This document shows, in pieces, positions 1-11,556 of a stretch of DNA of 64,000 nt. The position numbers were made by a program, and so were the translations under genes. The first letter of the stretch is position 1. The number at the start of each line of letters is the position of its first letter. Origin of the DNA: Sipunculus nudus (taxonomy: Eukaryota > Annelida > Sipuncula > Golfingiida > Sipunculidae); contig CM049309.1 of assembly GCA_026874595.1 (NCBI GenBank), forward strand, positions 42,979,079 to 43,043,078, read 5' to 3'. A model generated the notes under the pieces. It was not told where the DNA came from, made no database searches, and saw only the letters and a list, made by a program, of their open reading frames with translations.

Positions 1-659
1 TATGGTATGGTATGCGTTCTGTTAGTGCTTTCTAATTCTAACGGTAAATGGTAGTCCCATTGCTGCCATTATAAAGCCGGCCAGCCGACTGTAATTTAAC
101 AATAGACCTGGCCGCCCTCGGACAATGATCTCCCTCTGGAAAACCATGCGTGTCAGCGTCAGTTTCGTTTGATTGCCTTCTTCCGTTCAGGGACATATTT
201 CGGTCACACAGTGTCAATTATGGGATGCGGACAGGTCAAAGGTCAACCGGAAGCGCAGAGAAACTGTGGCCTCTCATGATCAAGGCTTGACGTTTCTTAT
301 TCCACTTCTCCTTTGATCATGGTTTTTCATCATATTACGTGATATTGTGCTCCTTGACATTTTTCTAGAATCCAGCTCTCATTGTACAACTACAAAAGCT
401 TGGTATGGCAGGACTACATCTAAATTCTCCTAATACAGCCATTTAGCTGTCAATGTGACAAGCAGTAGCTTGGTCTGTCAGTCTGGCAGCGTTTTTATAT
501 GGCCGTGATTTCTCACATCGACAGCTTAGTAGCTCTGTTAAGAGAATCCAGCGATGTACTTAGGCTACACGGAAACCTGAAATCGTACCATTTATTTGAT
601 AAAGAAAATTGTGTCGGTTTGAAGTAATAAATCATTTCCCCATAACATAAAGTTTGACT

Positions 660-661
<2 letters not shown>
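1..661. other. unique non-coding sequence
   Basis: No gene is visible. The first bases are a short TATGG triplication. Positions about 60-300 are more GC-balanced than the surroundings and contain a nuclear-receptor-type site, listed separately. The only open frame near the right end is a by-product of the adjoining AT microsatellite. Confidence 0.5.
233..254 (+). promoter_or_regulatory. perfect DR1 nuclear-receptor site abutting an ETS-like core
   Basis: AGGTCA-A-AGGTCA lies at 233-245. This is a perfect direct repeat with 1-bp spacing, the form bound by RXR heterodimers and HNF4-type receptors. It is followed directly by ACCGGAAGC (246-254), an ETS-type core, and a TGTGGC RUNX-like core lies about ten bases further on. 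The grouping suggests an enhancer. Isolated sites of this length also arise by chance, and no target gene is in view. Confidence 0.3.

Positions 662-716
<55 letters not shown>
662..716. repeat. (AT)n microsatellite, 55 bp
   Basis: This is an uninterrupted AT dinucleotide run. It encodes the Tyr-Ile repeat of a spurious minus-strand frame. Confidence 0.98.
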
Positions 717-719
<3 letters not shown>

Positions 720-720
720 C

Positions 721-1215
721 ATGCATGACTCGAATCCGGACGCTTTTTCGGGCTCGGACGCGAAGGACCTGGACTTCGATTTGTACTCGGACTCGGACGG
801 CTAGAGAAATCAGACCGAGTCCATCTCGAGTGCAGTAGAAGAAAAGCTCTGTGACATACTATAAAATATTTAAACATATGTGCAAACTATTAATAAGAAA
901 ATACTATGGACAAAGAAAGACTATATGTATATACATACAAAGCTCAGCTCTGCATCGGGAGCTTAATGTAATTAAAATTACAGTAAAATTACAATAATTA
1001 CAGTAAAAACATTGTGTAAACTAACATAAAAGATATAACTAAAATAACAAATTTCTGTATTTAATTTCTTTTAATAATGAGATTTTATGGGACTGGGACT
1101 TGAACTCGAATCCAGATGACTCGAACTTGAAGATGGTGGACTTTGACTCGAACATCAAGGACTAAGACTCGAATTGAGTGGCCTCGGAGTTGCACTTGGA
1201 CTCGGATGGTGTGAA
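721..1215. repeat. degenerate GACTCGGA-type tandem repeat, two blocks
   Basis: Blocks at about 721-835 and 1086-1215 consist of imperfect, irregularly spaced copies of short motifs such as GACTCGAA, GGACTTGGACTC and ACTCGGAC. An A-rich unrelated segment (836-1085) separates them. A third short block of the same motif lies at 40195-40255. The pattern is a decayed low-complexity repeat on a roughly 6-bp (GACTYG) theme. No mobile-element boundaries are visible. Confidence 0.6.
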
Positions 1216-1340
1216 CGGGACTATACCACTGATATAATGACATTCTACGTATTCAGACCTTTACAGCTGTAAGCATGTTTTTTATCGCGATGCTTAAAAG
1301 ATCGTTTTTGATAAATGCTTCCTCAATTTAGAATTACGTT

Positions 1341-2315
1341 AATGACTGTTAATGACCATCTTACACAGAAGGGTCTGGAAGAGCTTGCTTCGATAATATC
1401 GGATGATATATCAGACTGGCCCGGTCGTTGGAATGTTAAGATTATATTCCTCCCACTGACAGAGCCATCAAACTTGCTCTAGATGTGCTGCAACGCTTAC
1501 AACATGAACTGCCACCTCGCGGCAAATTATATAACTAAATTACGGCTCTGAGTTTCGTCTAACTGTACATGGAATCACGTTTTATTTTAAGCATTTTAGT
1601 ATTAATAATAAATACCTAAATACTAAAGTCAAGGCGGGACCAATGATTGATGTGTTTATAAACTTAATTAAACATATCACAACGAATCTCTACTGGTTTA
1701 TCACAGTTTTGTTTTCTCATACCGTTTAAGTTCTAGGTTGATTTTTCCCACTCAGACAAATGGCGAATGAATCCTGCAAATTCGGGACCAGGATTTTAAA
1801 GACAATGAATACAGTTTTATTAAGAAAAAAAATATGGCTGATGGTGTTGATTATTAATGATCTTCATCTTTTGCTTTTTTTTAATTATAAAGTTAAGTTT
1901 GTATTACACTTTAAATAAAAGTAAAACATCATTTTAAACCCCATTTACATGCAGACAATTGCTCATGTCTTTTAGAGCACTTTAAAACATGCAATATTGG
2001 ATGTCGAACGTTGAAATGGAAACAAATGGGATAAAAATTAAAATACATTAATATATAAAAAAATTACATAAACTATAGTCATACTATAGGTTAACTAAGC
2101 TTTCTCATCACAGTGTGACAATATTTGTCCTTTTTAAATTTTGCAAAATTCATTGTTTATGTTTAATCCGTTGAGGACGAAAGCAGTCGTCTGTCGCCCA
2201 GAATATATGAATAAATGTGTGATTATTTTATTTTAGCTTCAGACTAGGGTCAGATTATAGAAAAGACACAAAAAAGCAGGCTATCATATTTTTTAAACAC
2301 CATAATAATAATAAT

Positions 2316-2384
<69 letters not shown>

Positions 2385-2501
2385 TTTCTTATGGATTTCA
2401 CCGTAATTTGCGTAATCTCAGTTATAAGTGCGAATGCGAATCGTGTTAAAATTGAAATTAATGATATGACCATAAAACCTTTGAGCCCTCGGGGAATTTA
2501 A
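1341..2501 (+). repeat. 1.16-kb direct tandem duplication, copy 1
   Basis: This 1161-bp unit is followed immediately by a second copy. By eye the two differ at only two bases outside the microsatellite: T at 1882 against A at 3043, and C at 1992 against A at 3153. An (ATA)n(TA)n tract sits near the right end (2302-2381). The unit has no convincing open frame, no terminal repeats and no target duplications, so it looks like a segmental duplication and not a transposon. A stretch of it (about 1540-1620) reappears in diverged form at 42105-42190. Confidence 0.95.
2302..2381. repeat. (ATA)n(TA)n microsatellite in duplication copy 1
   Basis: A run of about six ATA triplets passes into about 62 bp of TA. 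The equivalent tract in copy 2 has only about 39 bp of TA, which accounts for almost all of the length difference between the copies. Confidence 0.97.
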
Positions 2502-3473
2502 AATGACTGTTAATGACCATCTTACACAGAAGGGTCTGGAAGAGCTTGCTTCGATAATATCGGATGATATATCAGACTGGCCCGGTCGTTGGAATGTTAA
2601 GATTATATTCCTCCCACTGACAGAGCCATCAAACTTGCTCTAGATGTGCTGCAACGCTTACAACATGAACTGCCACCTCGCGGCAAATTATATAACTAAA
2701 TTACGGCTCTGAGTTTCGTCTAACTGTACATGGAATCACGTTTTATTTTAAGCATTTTAGTATTAATAATAAATACCTAAATACTAAAGTCAAGGCGGGA
2801 CCAATGATTGATGTGTTTATAAACTTAATTAAACATATCACAACGAATCTCTACTGGTTTATCACAGTTTTGTTTTCTCATACCGTTTAAGTTCTAGGTT
2901 GATTTTTCCCACTCAGACAAATGGCGAATGAATCCTGCAAATTCGGGACCAGGATTTTAAAGACAATGAATACAGTTTTATTAAGAAAAAAAATATGGCT
3001 GATGGTGTTGATTATTAATGATCTTCATCTTTTGCTTTTTTTAAATTATAAAGTTAAGTTTGTATTACACTTTAAATAAAAGTAAAACATCATTTTAAAC
3101 CCCATTTACATGCAGACAATTGCTCATGTCTTTTAGAGCACTTTAAAACATGAAATATTGGATGTCGAACGTTGAAATGGAAACAAATGGGATAAAAATT
3201 AAAATACATTAATATATAAAAAAATTACATAAACTATAGTCATACTATAGGTTAACTAAGCTTTCTCATCACAGTGTGACAATATTTGTCCTTTTTAAAT
3301 TTTGCAAAATTCATTGTTTATGTTTAATCCGTTGAGGACGAAAGCAGTCGTCTGTCGCCCAGAATATATGAATAAATGTGTGATTATTTTATTTTAGCTT
3401 CAGACTAGGGTCAGATTATAGAAAAGACACAAAAAAGCAGGCTATCATATTTTTTAAACACCATAATAATAAT

Positions 3474-3520
<47 letters not shown>

Positions 3521-3638
3521 TTTCTTATGGATTTCACCGTAATTTGCGTAATCTCAGTTATAAGTGCGAATGCGAATCGTGTTAAAATTGAAATTAATGA
3601 TATGACCATAAAACCTTTGAGCCCTCGGGGAATTTAAA
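2502..3638 (+). repeat. 1.16-kb direct tandem duplication, copy 2
   Basis: This copy is 1137 bp and directly abuts copy 1. The junction is ...GGGAATTTAA|AATGACTG..., and the unit ends again at GGGAATTTAAA. Near-identity means either a very recent duplication or two haplotypes joined during assembly. The differing microsatellite length fits both explanations. Confidence 0.95.
3462..3517. repeat. (ATA)n(TA)n microsatellite in duplication copy 2
   Basis: This is the counterpart of the tract at 2302-2381, shortened by about 23 bp. Confidence 0.97.
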
Positions 3639-3919
3639 GTGTTTCGATGTATTTGTTGACGTCATTAGTCTTTTTACAATTCTGATTTTCCTTGTTTAAT
3701 CATGTCACATTTACTTTGCAACTAGCTGCCCCGAAGTACATGATGTTTTTACTGGTATATTCCATAACATGAAGTTAATGCAGATTGAATGTCGGGGAAT
3801 CAGATTCGATTTAACTGAAGATTTATAGAAGTAAAAAGATAGGAAGTAAAAAGACAAAAGTATAAGCCAAATGATCTTCCAGAGAGTAGACAATTTCCAG
3901 AAAGCAGACATTGCCATCA

Positions 3920-3922
<3 letters not shown>
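3639..3922. other. unique non-coding sequence
   Basis: Nothing recognisable is seen between the duplication and the next microsatellite. Confidence 0.5.
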
Positions 3923-3984
<62 letters not shown>

Positions 3985-4035
3985 ATATATATTTATTTAT
4001 ATATATATATATATACATACACATACATAAATAAA
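3923..4035. repeat. interrupted (AT)n followed by (CATA)n
   Basis: AT dinucleotides are broken by TTTA/TTTAT interruptions from about 3971 to 4001 and end in a few CATA units. Spurious Tyr-Ile frames run through it. Confidence 0.97.
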
Positions 4036-4173
4036 GGATTTGTTCCCGGATCAAAACTGCTAGATCCACAGCAGTTGAGTTTTTGTTTGTTCATGGAATA
4101 CATCAATCCATCATTTCTTCAACCAACAAGTTTCGTGCAAACCACATGGCTATACATGGCACTCCTCAGTTGA

Positions 4174-4184
4174 CTCTCTCTCTC

Positions 4185-4262
<78 letters not shown>
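4174..4262. repeat. compound (CT)n(TA)n(CA)n microsatellite
   Basis: CT (4174-4187) passes into TA (4189-4251) and then CA (4252-4262). Spurious frames are open on both strands. Confidence 0.97.
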
Positions 4263-5339
4263 ATCAAAAGCCGGTATTATAATATAAATGCAGACACGAT
4301 ACCAGATCATAGTGAATAATGAAAGAATAAATTTCTACAACTCTTTTACACATAGATTACATTCTAAATCAGTAAAATCCGAAAATGTATCTGGAATTAT
4401 GATTACTCTGTGGCTAAAACTAACCGGAGTTAAGTTGCGGTAGCTATTGGGACTGTTAGTAGAAATTGCTTTTTAACAACATGTAGGGACGATTGCCAAG
4501 AGATATGTGAAAAGTAATATCAGCGTGTTACAGGCGATGACCGGACTCTTCTCGTATGAAGGTTGTGTGAACGTGGAGAAAAGAACGGGCAGATTAATTC
4601 GGAAAAGCGGAGATATGGCTCTGGCCAATATTGACTAAACAGAGAGATGTCCTTGTGATCTGCCATGGAGAAAGCACATCTTTTACAAAAATCTGTTTGA
4701 ACTCCGAGTAAACCTTTGTATCGATTCGGATGAGTTTTTGAAGATAAATTCATTGAATGGCGATAAACAGAAACAGTGTCTTCTAAGTTTCCTTAAGTTT
4801 CGGTATGTTAGTTTTCGGAATACGGTTTACGTTTTTTCGATTAAATAATATGTTTAAAATAGGTTCCTCATTTGTTGAAATATACCAATGCATCGTAGAG
4901 GGATTATTCTTTGGCGAGCCGATTAATATTTAATATAATAAGAATGAAATCATGATCATATCCATATTATTTACTGTAACTATCGGATTCTCCACAAGAG
5001 GTCTCTGCTATCTGGCGCTTTTATCAATGGTAATATCACGTAGACTGGTTCCCTTATCCAATAATGGGTATCCGTAGATGTGGCGTCTTCTTGGAAGAGA
5101 CAGAGGAGAGAAACCTACCTAAGGTTTTACCGACTGTTCCTATTTCACCTTAATGTGCAAGTTTTCTCAGATTTTCACAAAAGCATTTTAGCAGAGGAAT
5201 ATACACTTTTATGCACATATAGGCCCATTTGTATTGAACAGAAACGTCGCTCAAAATTTATCAAATGAAACATCTGTCTCAATATTTCTATAAAGTTTGC
5301 CTTTAATGTATATGTTTGTCAGTTAGCAATTTATGTCTC
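4263..5339. other. unique non-coding sequence
   Basis: No gene, RNA or repeat structure is recognisable. Only short frames (under 80 codons) without domain signatures are present. Confidence 0.45.
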
Positions 5340-5545
5340 TTTTTCATATAGAGGAGACATGTAATGTTTGGTCTATCTCCGTCCATAGTCGTTGTCTGTG
5401 GGATTATATTGTGAACTTTTGAACCACTCCAATTTTTATGAAATATGACAACGGATTGTTTTAGCCAAGTACTGGGTAAGTATGAAAACCAGTGACCTTG
5501 ACTTCCACCTTCAAGGTCATATTTGCGCTGAAACAGAAATTTCCC
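5340..5545. repeat. probable dispersed repeat with a 9-bp hairpin
   Basis: The segment has the phrase structure (GAACCACTCCAATTTT, CCTTGACTTCC, TTCAAGGTCA) that I associate with abundant dispersed repeats in bivalve genomes. It also resembles parts of the repeats at 27.6 and 58.8 kb in this window. It contains a perfect inverted repeat: TGACCTTGA (5493-5501), a 9-bp spacer, and TCAAGGTCA (5511-5519). This also reads as two everted AGGTCA half-sites. Element ends are not defined. Confidence 0.45.
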
Positions 5546-5711
5546 ATAGAATTTTCCCATTATGCTGTCGAAAACAGATTACTTAACAGAATTAATACTT
5601 TTCATATAATTTTGTTTATATATTTTATCAAGTGAGACAGGTGTTGGACTAAAGATACATCAGAACTTAAAGTATACAGTACGATAGATACCTCACCACT
5701 TATATACTGTA

Positions 5712-5712
5712 T

Positions 5713-5783
<71 letters not shown>
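5712..5783. repeat. compound (AC)n(AT)n microsatellite
   Basis: AC runs from 5712 to 5732 and AT to 5783. The 131-codon minus-strand frame across it (5602-5997) is the longest frame in the window. It is mostly repeat translation, so I do not call it a gene. Confidence 0.97.
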
Positions 5784-5786
<3 letters not shown>

Positions 5787-7025
5787 CTTTTTCCGCATCT
5801 GACAGTTTTTTTTCGGTCTGGCTTATTATAGCAATTACCTCCTTTTTCAAGCAACTGTTTTCTAGTTTGTGCTGACACCTGTCATAAATATTGATCATCA
5901 CGAGTTTTATCAGTTCAACTGGTAATATCCTCCATACTTTAAAACTTTTTAATCCTCCCTTTGACATCCCAAAGACATCTGCTACAGTTATCACCAATAT
6001 TTTTCAGACGTATTCATATGATGACTGATTTGTGATCATCACCTGCAGGGAGTTGCATCACCTGAGCTATACTACTTTCTGCGAGCCAAAGTGGTCCCCC
6101 AGACAAGTGATTAATGTGAACACTCAGCTTTCAAATCAAGGACTACATTGCGTTCGAGCATGGGGAATTAAATAGTTATGAATTGAAGTGGCGTCTTTTA
6201 CATTCATTCATCGAGGAGATTTCGGTTTTTTAATAATTTTACGATGTTTTCAATATAGTGCAGATTTTCTTTTACCAAATATACAAAAATATACGCTGTA
6301 TTTATCATCGTCAAAGTTGCAGATGGCGCCACCAGTGATGGTCATTTTCTTCTCTCTCGACATTTTATTTCATACCATGGTGAAAAGTACCTTAAAACGA
6401 GGGTAATCCAGTGAATATGAACAGTGTTGAATTGACCTTAGTCAAACTGGCTGGCATTTGTGTTTTGTTTATTTGATATTGCTGTCAGTAAAACTTTATT
6501 TCAGTCCCGCAGGGCTTTTTGGTTACAAAAGCAACATCAATCTAATATGTATGACAGCTAAAATGTTTTCTTTAATTAAACCAGTTACCTTTACTTTGAT
6601 CTTTTCATCTTTAAGGTCACACAAACGCTAAAACTTTAAAATTTTACACGTGCAGTCTAGAGAGGAGACACTCGTTAGAGTGTGTATGCAAAAACGTCTT
6701 TCTAATCCTGTTTAAGACTTGGAGAAGTTCTAATTGAAATTTTTAGCTCCTGACAAACCTTCAAGTAGTCAAAGGCAGAGAATTCTTGTGGAGATGTGAG
6801 TGATCCAGTCCGTTCCGACGGGCTTGTTTTATTTCTGTCTCTTCGTGTTTATGAAATCACAGGGGTATATTAACTGTCAAAGTGGCGGAGCGTTCGCGAT
6901 GTGATATGAAGCAAGTCGCACCAGGTTTTCAAGCAGACCAGTAAACAGTTCCGTCCCCAAAGGTACAGATTAGCTGGGTATATTTTACCAACCCGGGGTC
7001 CTGTCTCTAGATATCTGCATCACTG
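5784..7025. other. unique non-coding sequence
   Basis: No gene is seen. A GGCGCCACC motif at about 6326 recalls the repeat family at 58.8 kb but stands alone. Confidence 0.45.
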
Positions 7026-7250
7026 TACTGCAGGGGCGGATCCTTGATTTACGAAAAGGAGCGGTCCAACCCAGGAGGACTAATGGCAAAACCTGAAAAA
7101 AAGGTCCTCAGGTCCGTAAAGGGGGGGGGGGGGGGGGGGGTCCAAGTCGCAAAAATTGGTCTGAAACCCTTGGAAAAAGGTTGCGGTGGATGAAAAAAAG
7201 TGTGGGGGGGGGACCCCCTGGACCTCTCTCCTGGATCCGCTTCTGTACGA
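7026..7250 (+). mobile_element. G-rich MITE family, copy 1 (215 bp)
   Basis: The element spans 7031-7245. It begins CAGGGGCGGATCC and ends GGATCCGCTTCTG, giving terminal inverted repeats of about 13 bp. Three G-tracts lie inside: around 7121-7140 (20 G), 7203-7212, and purine runs between. The flanks are TACTG and TACGA, an imperfect 5-bp target duplication. Inner landmarks shared with the other copies are GGACTAATG, AGGTCC..AGGTCCG and AAACCCTT. It has no coding capacity. The CAG terminus recalls hAT elements, but the superfamily is unproven. Confidence 0.85.
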
Positions 7251-9239
7251 ATGCTCAAAACATGTCCATACGTCAACAAAAAGTCCCTTGTACTCCAGAT
7301 TTCAAGTGGACATTAAAAATATATCGCGCCAGTAAGCACCAAATGCACTCCAGGAGCGGAGATTTTTAGGTCATCTCATTTTATGAGGGAAGTACGTCAT
7401 AAAAGGAGAATGAAGTAGACCTATTAAACCTTAAGAGATATTACATCAAGTAAGGCTAGGGTGCAAAGGGTGACAGAATAAGTGTCTATGATTGCGTAAT
7501 TCTTCTAACGTTTAGAATGCTTAGATGTTCTAACTAAAAGCGCCGAACTTTATTCTCAAATGGACTTGGATCGTTACGATTAGTTTAAAGGATACACCTA
7601 AAGCCATAGGGTTGGCAGAAGACCTCACTAAAACAGTCATTCCTCCGCATGAGCACCTTGGAAATGGCATTTACTGTTTTAGGACGCAGGAAATCACGGC
7701 CATGAGGCGGCTCGGAACGAACTCCTTTTGGGAGCAGGCAATGGATTCAAGATTCTTCAGATGTTTCCATGCATATAGTATTCAATGACTCGTGCTTTCC
7801 TGAGGTTTGATGTAAATGCCACAGACATGTATGTACCTTGAACGTTATTATGGGGATTCAAAGTGTATGGGGAAATATCTTTTAAGAACTGAAAGTGCTA
7901 TTTAAATATTAATATGTTAGACGAAGAAGTATAGTTTATCAGGCACCTCGTACGTAACTTGAAAAACCCCGCATAAAAAAAATTATTTTCAGTAGAAATT
8001 TATCGATTTTGATCAGCAGCCTCTCGAAAAATTTCTGTCATAAAATAATTCAGTTTCGATAGAATTTCGTTTTGTTATGTGGTCCTTTTACTTGTGGAAC
8101 AAAACTATTCTGTTACAATTGTGTTGTCCCATGATCATATTATTTTTTTTATCGAAAATTAAAAAGGTTGTAAAAGCTGGTCCTCCGCAGCAAACTCTGT
8201 ATTTTTTGTCATACTTGTCCTTTTCCTCTTCATGACGGTTGCACCGCTTTCGACCTTGGCCGTTAGGTAATAGGAAGTCAATTAAAACTGGAACTAACCA
8301 CCACGTAGTCCCCGCATAAAAAATGCCACAGGGCTGTTCATGAAGGATAAAGGATAAGAGGTTTGGTTTTGACAGGTCCGTTGCAGTCTTTTGACATATT
8401 CGTCGTCAGGGTAACAGATTTTGACCGAAATACCGTTCTAACCCGGAATCTGAGGTGTTTTTTTCTGCGTGGTGTGAGCTTTGTTATGACAGCTGAGCTC
8501 GAACGGGGAGCTCACCCGCACCGTTAACTGGAGGGAAAAGAAATGCTTATCCAGATTGATTGGCTGGCACGGTTCACACTTTAAAGTTGCTGTCTTTGCT
8601 TGTGTTTTTATAGCATTAATCATTGACAGATCAAGGGGTATTTCAACTTATGTTTATTTAATTAAGTGCAAACTGTGCAGGTGTTCGTTTCCCTGAAATA
8701 ATATTTTAATTGTTTCGTCATAAAAAAATAGGTCTTGACTGAATATGATCGTTAAATTTATGGTTACAAATTTGTGGGTTTTATATGTAGGTTTATTAGA
8801 ATTTCAAGGAAACGTTTTTAATTTTTTATAAATTTTGTTTTAATAAGAAGGCCTGGAAGACTGATCTTGAATAGTTTAAAACATAAGTTTACCATGAAGT
8901 ATAAACTGAATGATAATAATTCGCTGTGTACCTCACTAATTACGTTAAGGCCTTGATAGATTTTTGAACAAAGAAATGGCAGTTCTGCCATACCACTGCC
9001 AAATCAATCTTTTTATAAGGATTTACCGAAAATGACGCTCATTACTCTCTTTTCATTCTTTTTTCATTACCACTCTTTTTTCTCTGTTTTTCAGTAATAT
9101 GACTCCGAGATATACTATTTCTCTCTTGCTATAATAGTCCAGTTAGCACATGAACAGAACAATATTTTTAATATTTGTGTACAGCATGCGCAAAACATTT
9201 TGAAAATGTCCTTACCTTTATGCAGGGGTATGTGCATCT

Positions 9240-9244
<5 letters not shown>
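7251..9244. other. unique non-coding sequence
   Basis: No gene, RNA or repeat is recognisable in this 2-kb stretch beyond ordinary A/T runs. Confidence 0.45.

Positions 9245-9287
<43 letters not shown>
9245..9287. repeat. (AT)n microsatellite
   Basis: About 43 bp of uninterrupted AT. Confidence 0.97.
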
Positions 9288-9288
<1 letters not shown>

Positions 9289-11556
9289 GTAGTATATGAA
9301 GCACATCTCATCAGTCAGTGATAAAAATGGGAATTATCGGTAATTTTACCCTTTTTTTTACTTTTTATTTCAAAGAGGGCTACGTTTATTCCAGAGCACT
9401 CATTCTTTTTTTAGCATTTACCTTTTGCAGGATTGAATGTGTTTGTCCAGGTATTTTAAAATATTTAGGTTCAATTTGCACAAAACATCAATGTTTCCTG
9501 TATTTAGCTTCATCCTTCATCAGCTGGAGGGTATCCATGTAGCATTTAAATCTTTAAGTTGATATTTGTGATAGACTAGCAAACTACATATTTCAACTAA
9601 GTGGCAAACTAGTTTCAAGCGGTGATAATTGGTCGAAAACTTTTCACTATTTACTTGGAGGGCTGGAGACGCAACAAAATGCTATATTATCCAACTTGGA
9701 CCACAGAAAGGGTAATCAAATGGTAAAATGCACATGTCTTCTAGTGTTCTTACATTATACAACTTTAACCACAGGTAGTGTCAATCTGCTTCACTGCAAA
9801 CATTAGATGGACATTCGACTTATTTGATTGGAGAACTTCCCATCATCTGGACATGTATTACCAATATACACATTTGGTGTATCTCCAAAGCGATACAATA
9901 TGTGACATTGTCCCCTGTGGCACTTCCGAATCATTTATGGGATAACATCCCCTAATACGCGTTTTTTATGTAACCTGAATTGCAAATGCAAGCCTTACGG
10001 CATACCCTAATTCAATGAATTCTTAATTCCTAATAAAAAAATACAGTATGTATACGATTCAAGCTCTGATAGCACTGTCTCCTCTTTATATTAAAAGAGC
10101 AACTACAAAACCTTAAAAGAACTATATGCATATTTTACGCAGCTTGCAAGTCTATTTTACGGTTATTGCTAGTCTTACTGCGTACCGCCCGTCCATGAAT
10201 GCTCGTCTCCGATAAAAAAGTGCTATATATGCAAGGTAGGCGCTGGTTGCTTTTCCTTCCTCTATAAACATGATGGTTACTGCAAACCTCGGTACATACT
10301 CGCACAATAAGACACAAGCAGTATCGCCTGGTCTGTGCAGATTTGATTGTAACTGACAAGAACCTATCTTTAATTGGTAACGCGTCAACAAGGCAGTTGA
10401 ACTGGAGTGAATCGGGGCTCATTTAGGACGACAGCAATGGAGACTGAAAACACGCGTAATCCGGATTGATCAGTAACAACGGCAAGTCGTGACAAGATAG
10501 GTTTTTACCATTATTGCGCTCCAGAGGCTGAAGAAAGACAACGTGTAGGATTATGTCACGTGGGTGTTGACGGCGCCTGCTCATTTTACCTTATCAACTT
10601 GACACAATCTAACCTGACGGGTAAGCGGGTCATACAAAATACTCGACAGGTCTTTATGTTTAGACTTTTGATTAATTATATCGGCAGCCCTTAAATTAAG
10701 TCACATGGCTGGTAATTAACTCATCGTCAATTCACATTGTACTTTCTCAGCGATCGTCCCAACATTAATTTCGTTTCGAGAATTGCAAGAGTTGAATGTA
10801 CATTCTGGTTGTATAAAAAAACTGTGCTTTATTCACAAAGTTTGATTTTTATCATTGATAACTGAGATGATTTTTCTCATAAATGGTTGGTTGTACATCT
10901 TTTATCAGTAAAATCAATTTACTATAATAATAACTTGGAGAATCAGATTTTCTCTGGCATTTAATGAAACAGACATATTAATTCACTTGAGTAAGGATTT
11001 GGATGCAAAGTGTATACATACAACTAATTTGATGTAAACGAAATACTTTTATATGTTTGTTTGCTGTGTCTGGAAAAGGTTATTAAAAACTATATTTCAC
11101 TTGAGTAATATTGTTGAATTAATTATATGCGTCTGTGAATTGTGTACTCTGAATCTAGTCAACAAGTCTAGAGCACTGATTGTTTATTAATTTATTCACA
11201 AATAAAAGATTACAACTCAAGTGAAGCATTCAAACAAAATGGTGACAAAAAACGCGTAACGAATATTTATAGTTGGACATTTGATTTTGGTATCAACCAT
11301 AATGCAGCTATAGATATTGCATATGCATTTGGTCAAGAGTTAAAATCTTAACAGCATGGTGTTCTGTTTGCACATTATTTAATGCATTAATAAAGTTCAA
11401 GTATGTTTAATTACTTGCTTATGATTTTACACTTTTCCATAACTTGTATACATGTGTACGAGTATGAGATACCCATAAACCAGGTACCCACCTCGGGGGT
11501 CCGGAGAAAAATGTCATTTTTATGCCTTCAGGATTTCAGAATGTATGGAACTAGGA
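9288..11556. other. unique non-coding sequence
   Basis: No gene is seen. About 10430-10640 is more GC-balanced than its neighbours and could be a regulatory block. That is only an impression of composition. Confidence 0.4.

Noticed and set aside
513-722. Tyr-Ile repeat open frames here and at 2255-2473, 3871-4319, 5602-5997, 9115-9306, 17769-18008, 18448-18693, 47161-47358
   Set aside because: They are translations of AT/TA microsatellites with short random tails; no start context, domain or conservation signal.
7049-7369. Pro/Gly-rich frames here and at 11403-11642, 56314-56850 and 60338-60800
   Set aside because: They lie inside the G-rich MITE copies; poly-Pro and poly-Gly come from the C/G tracts.
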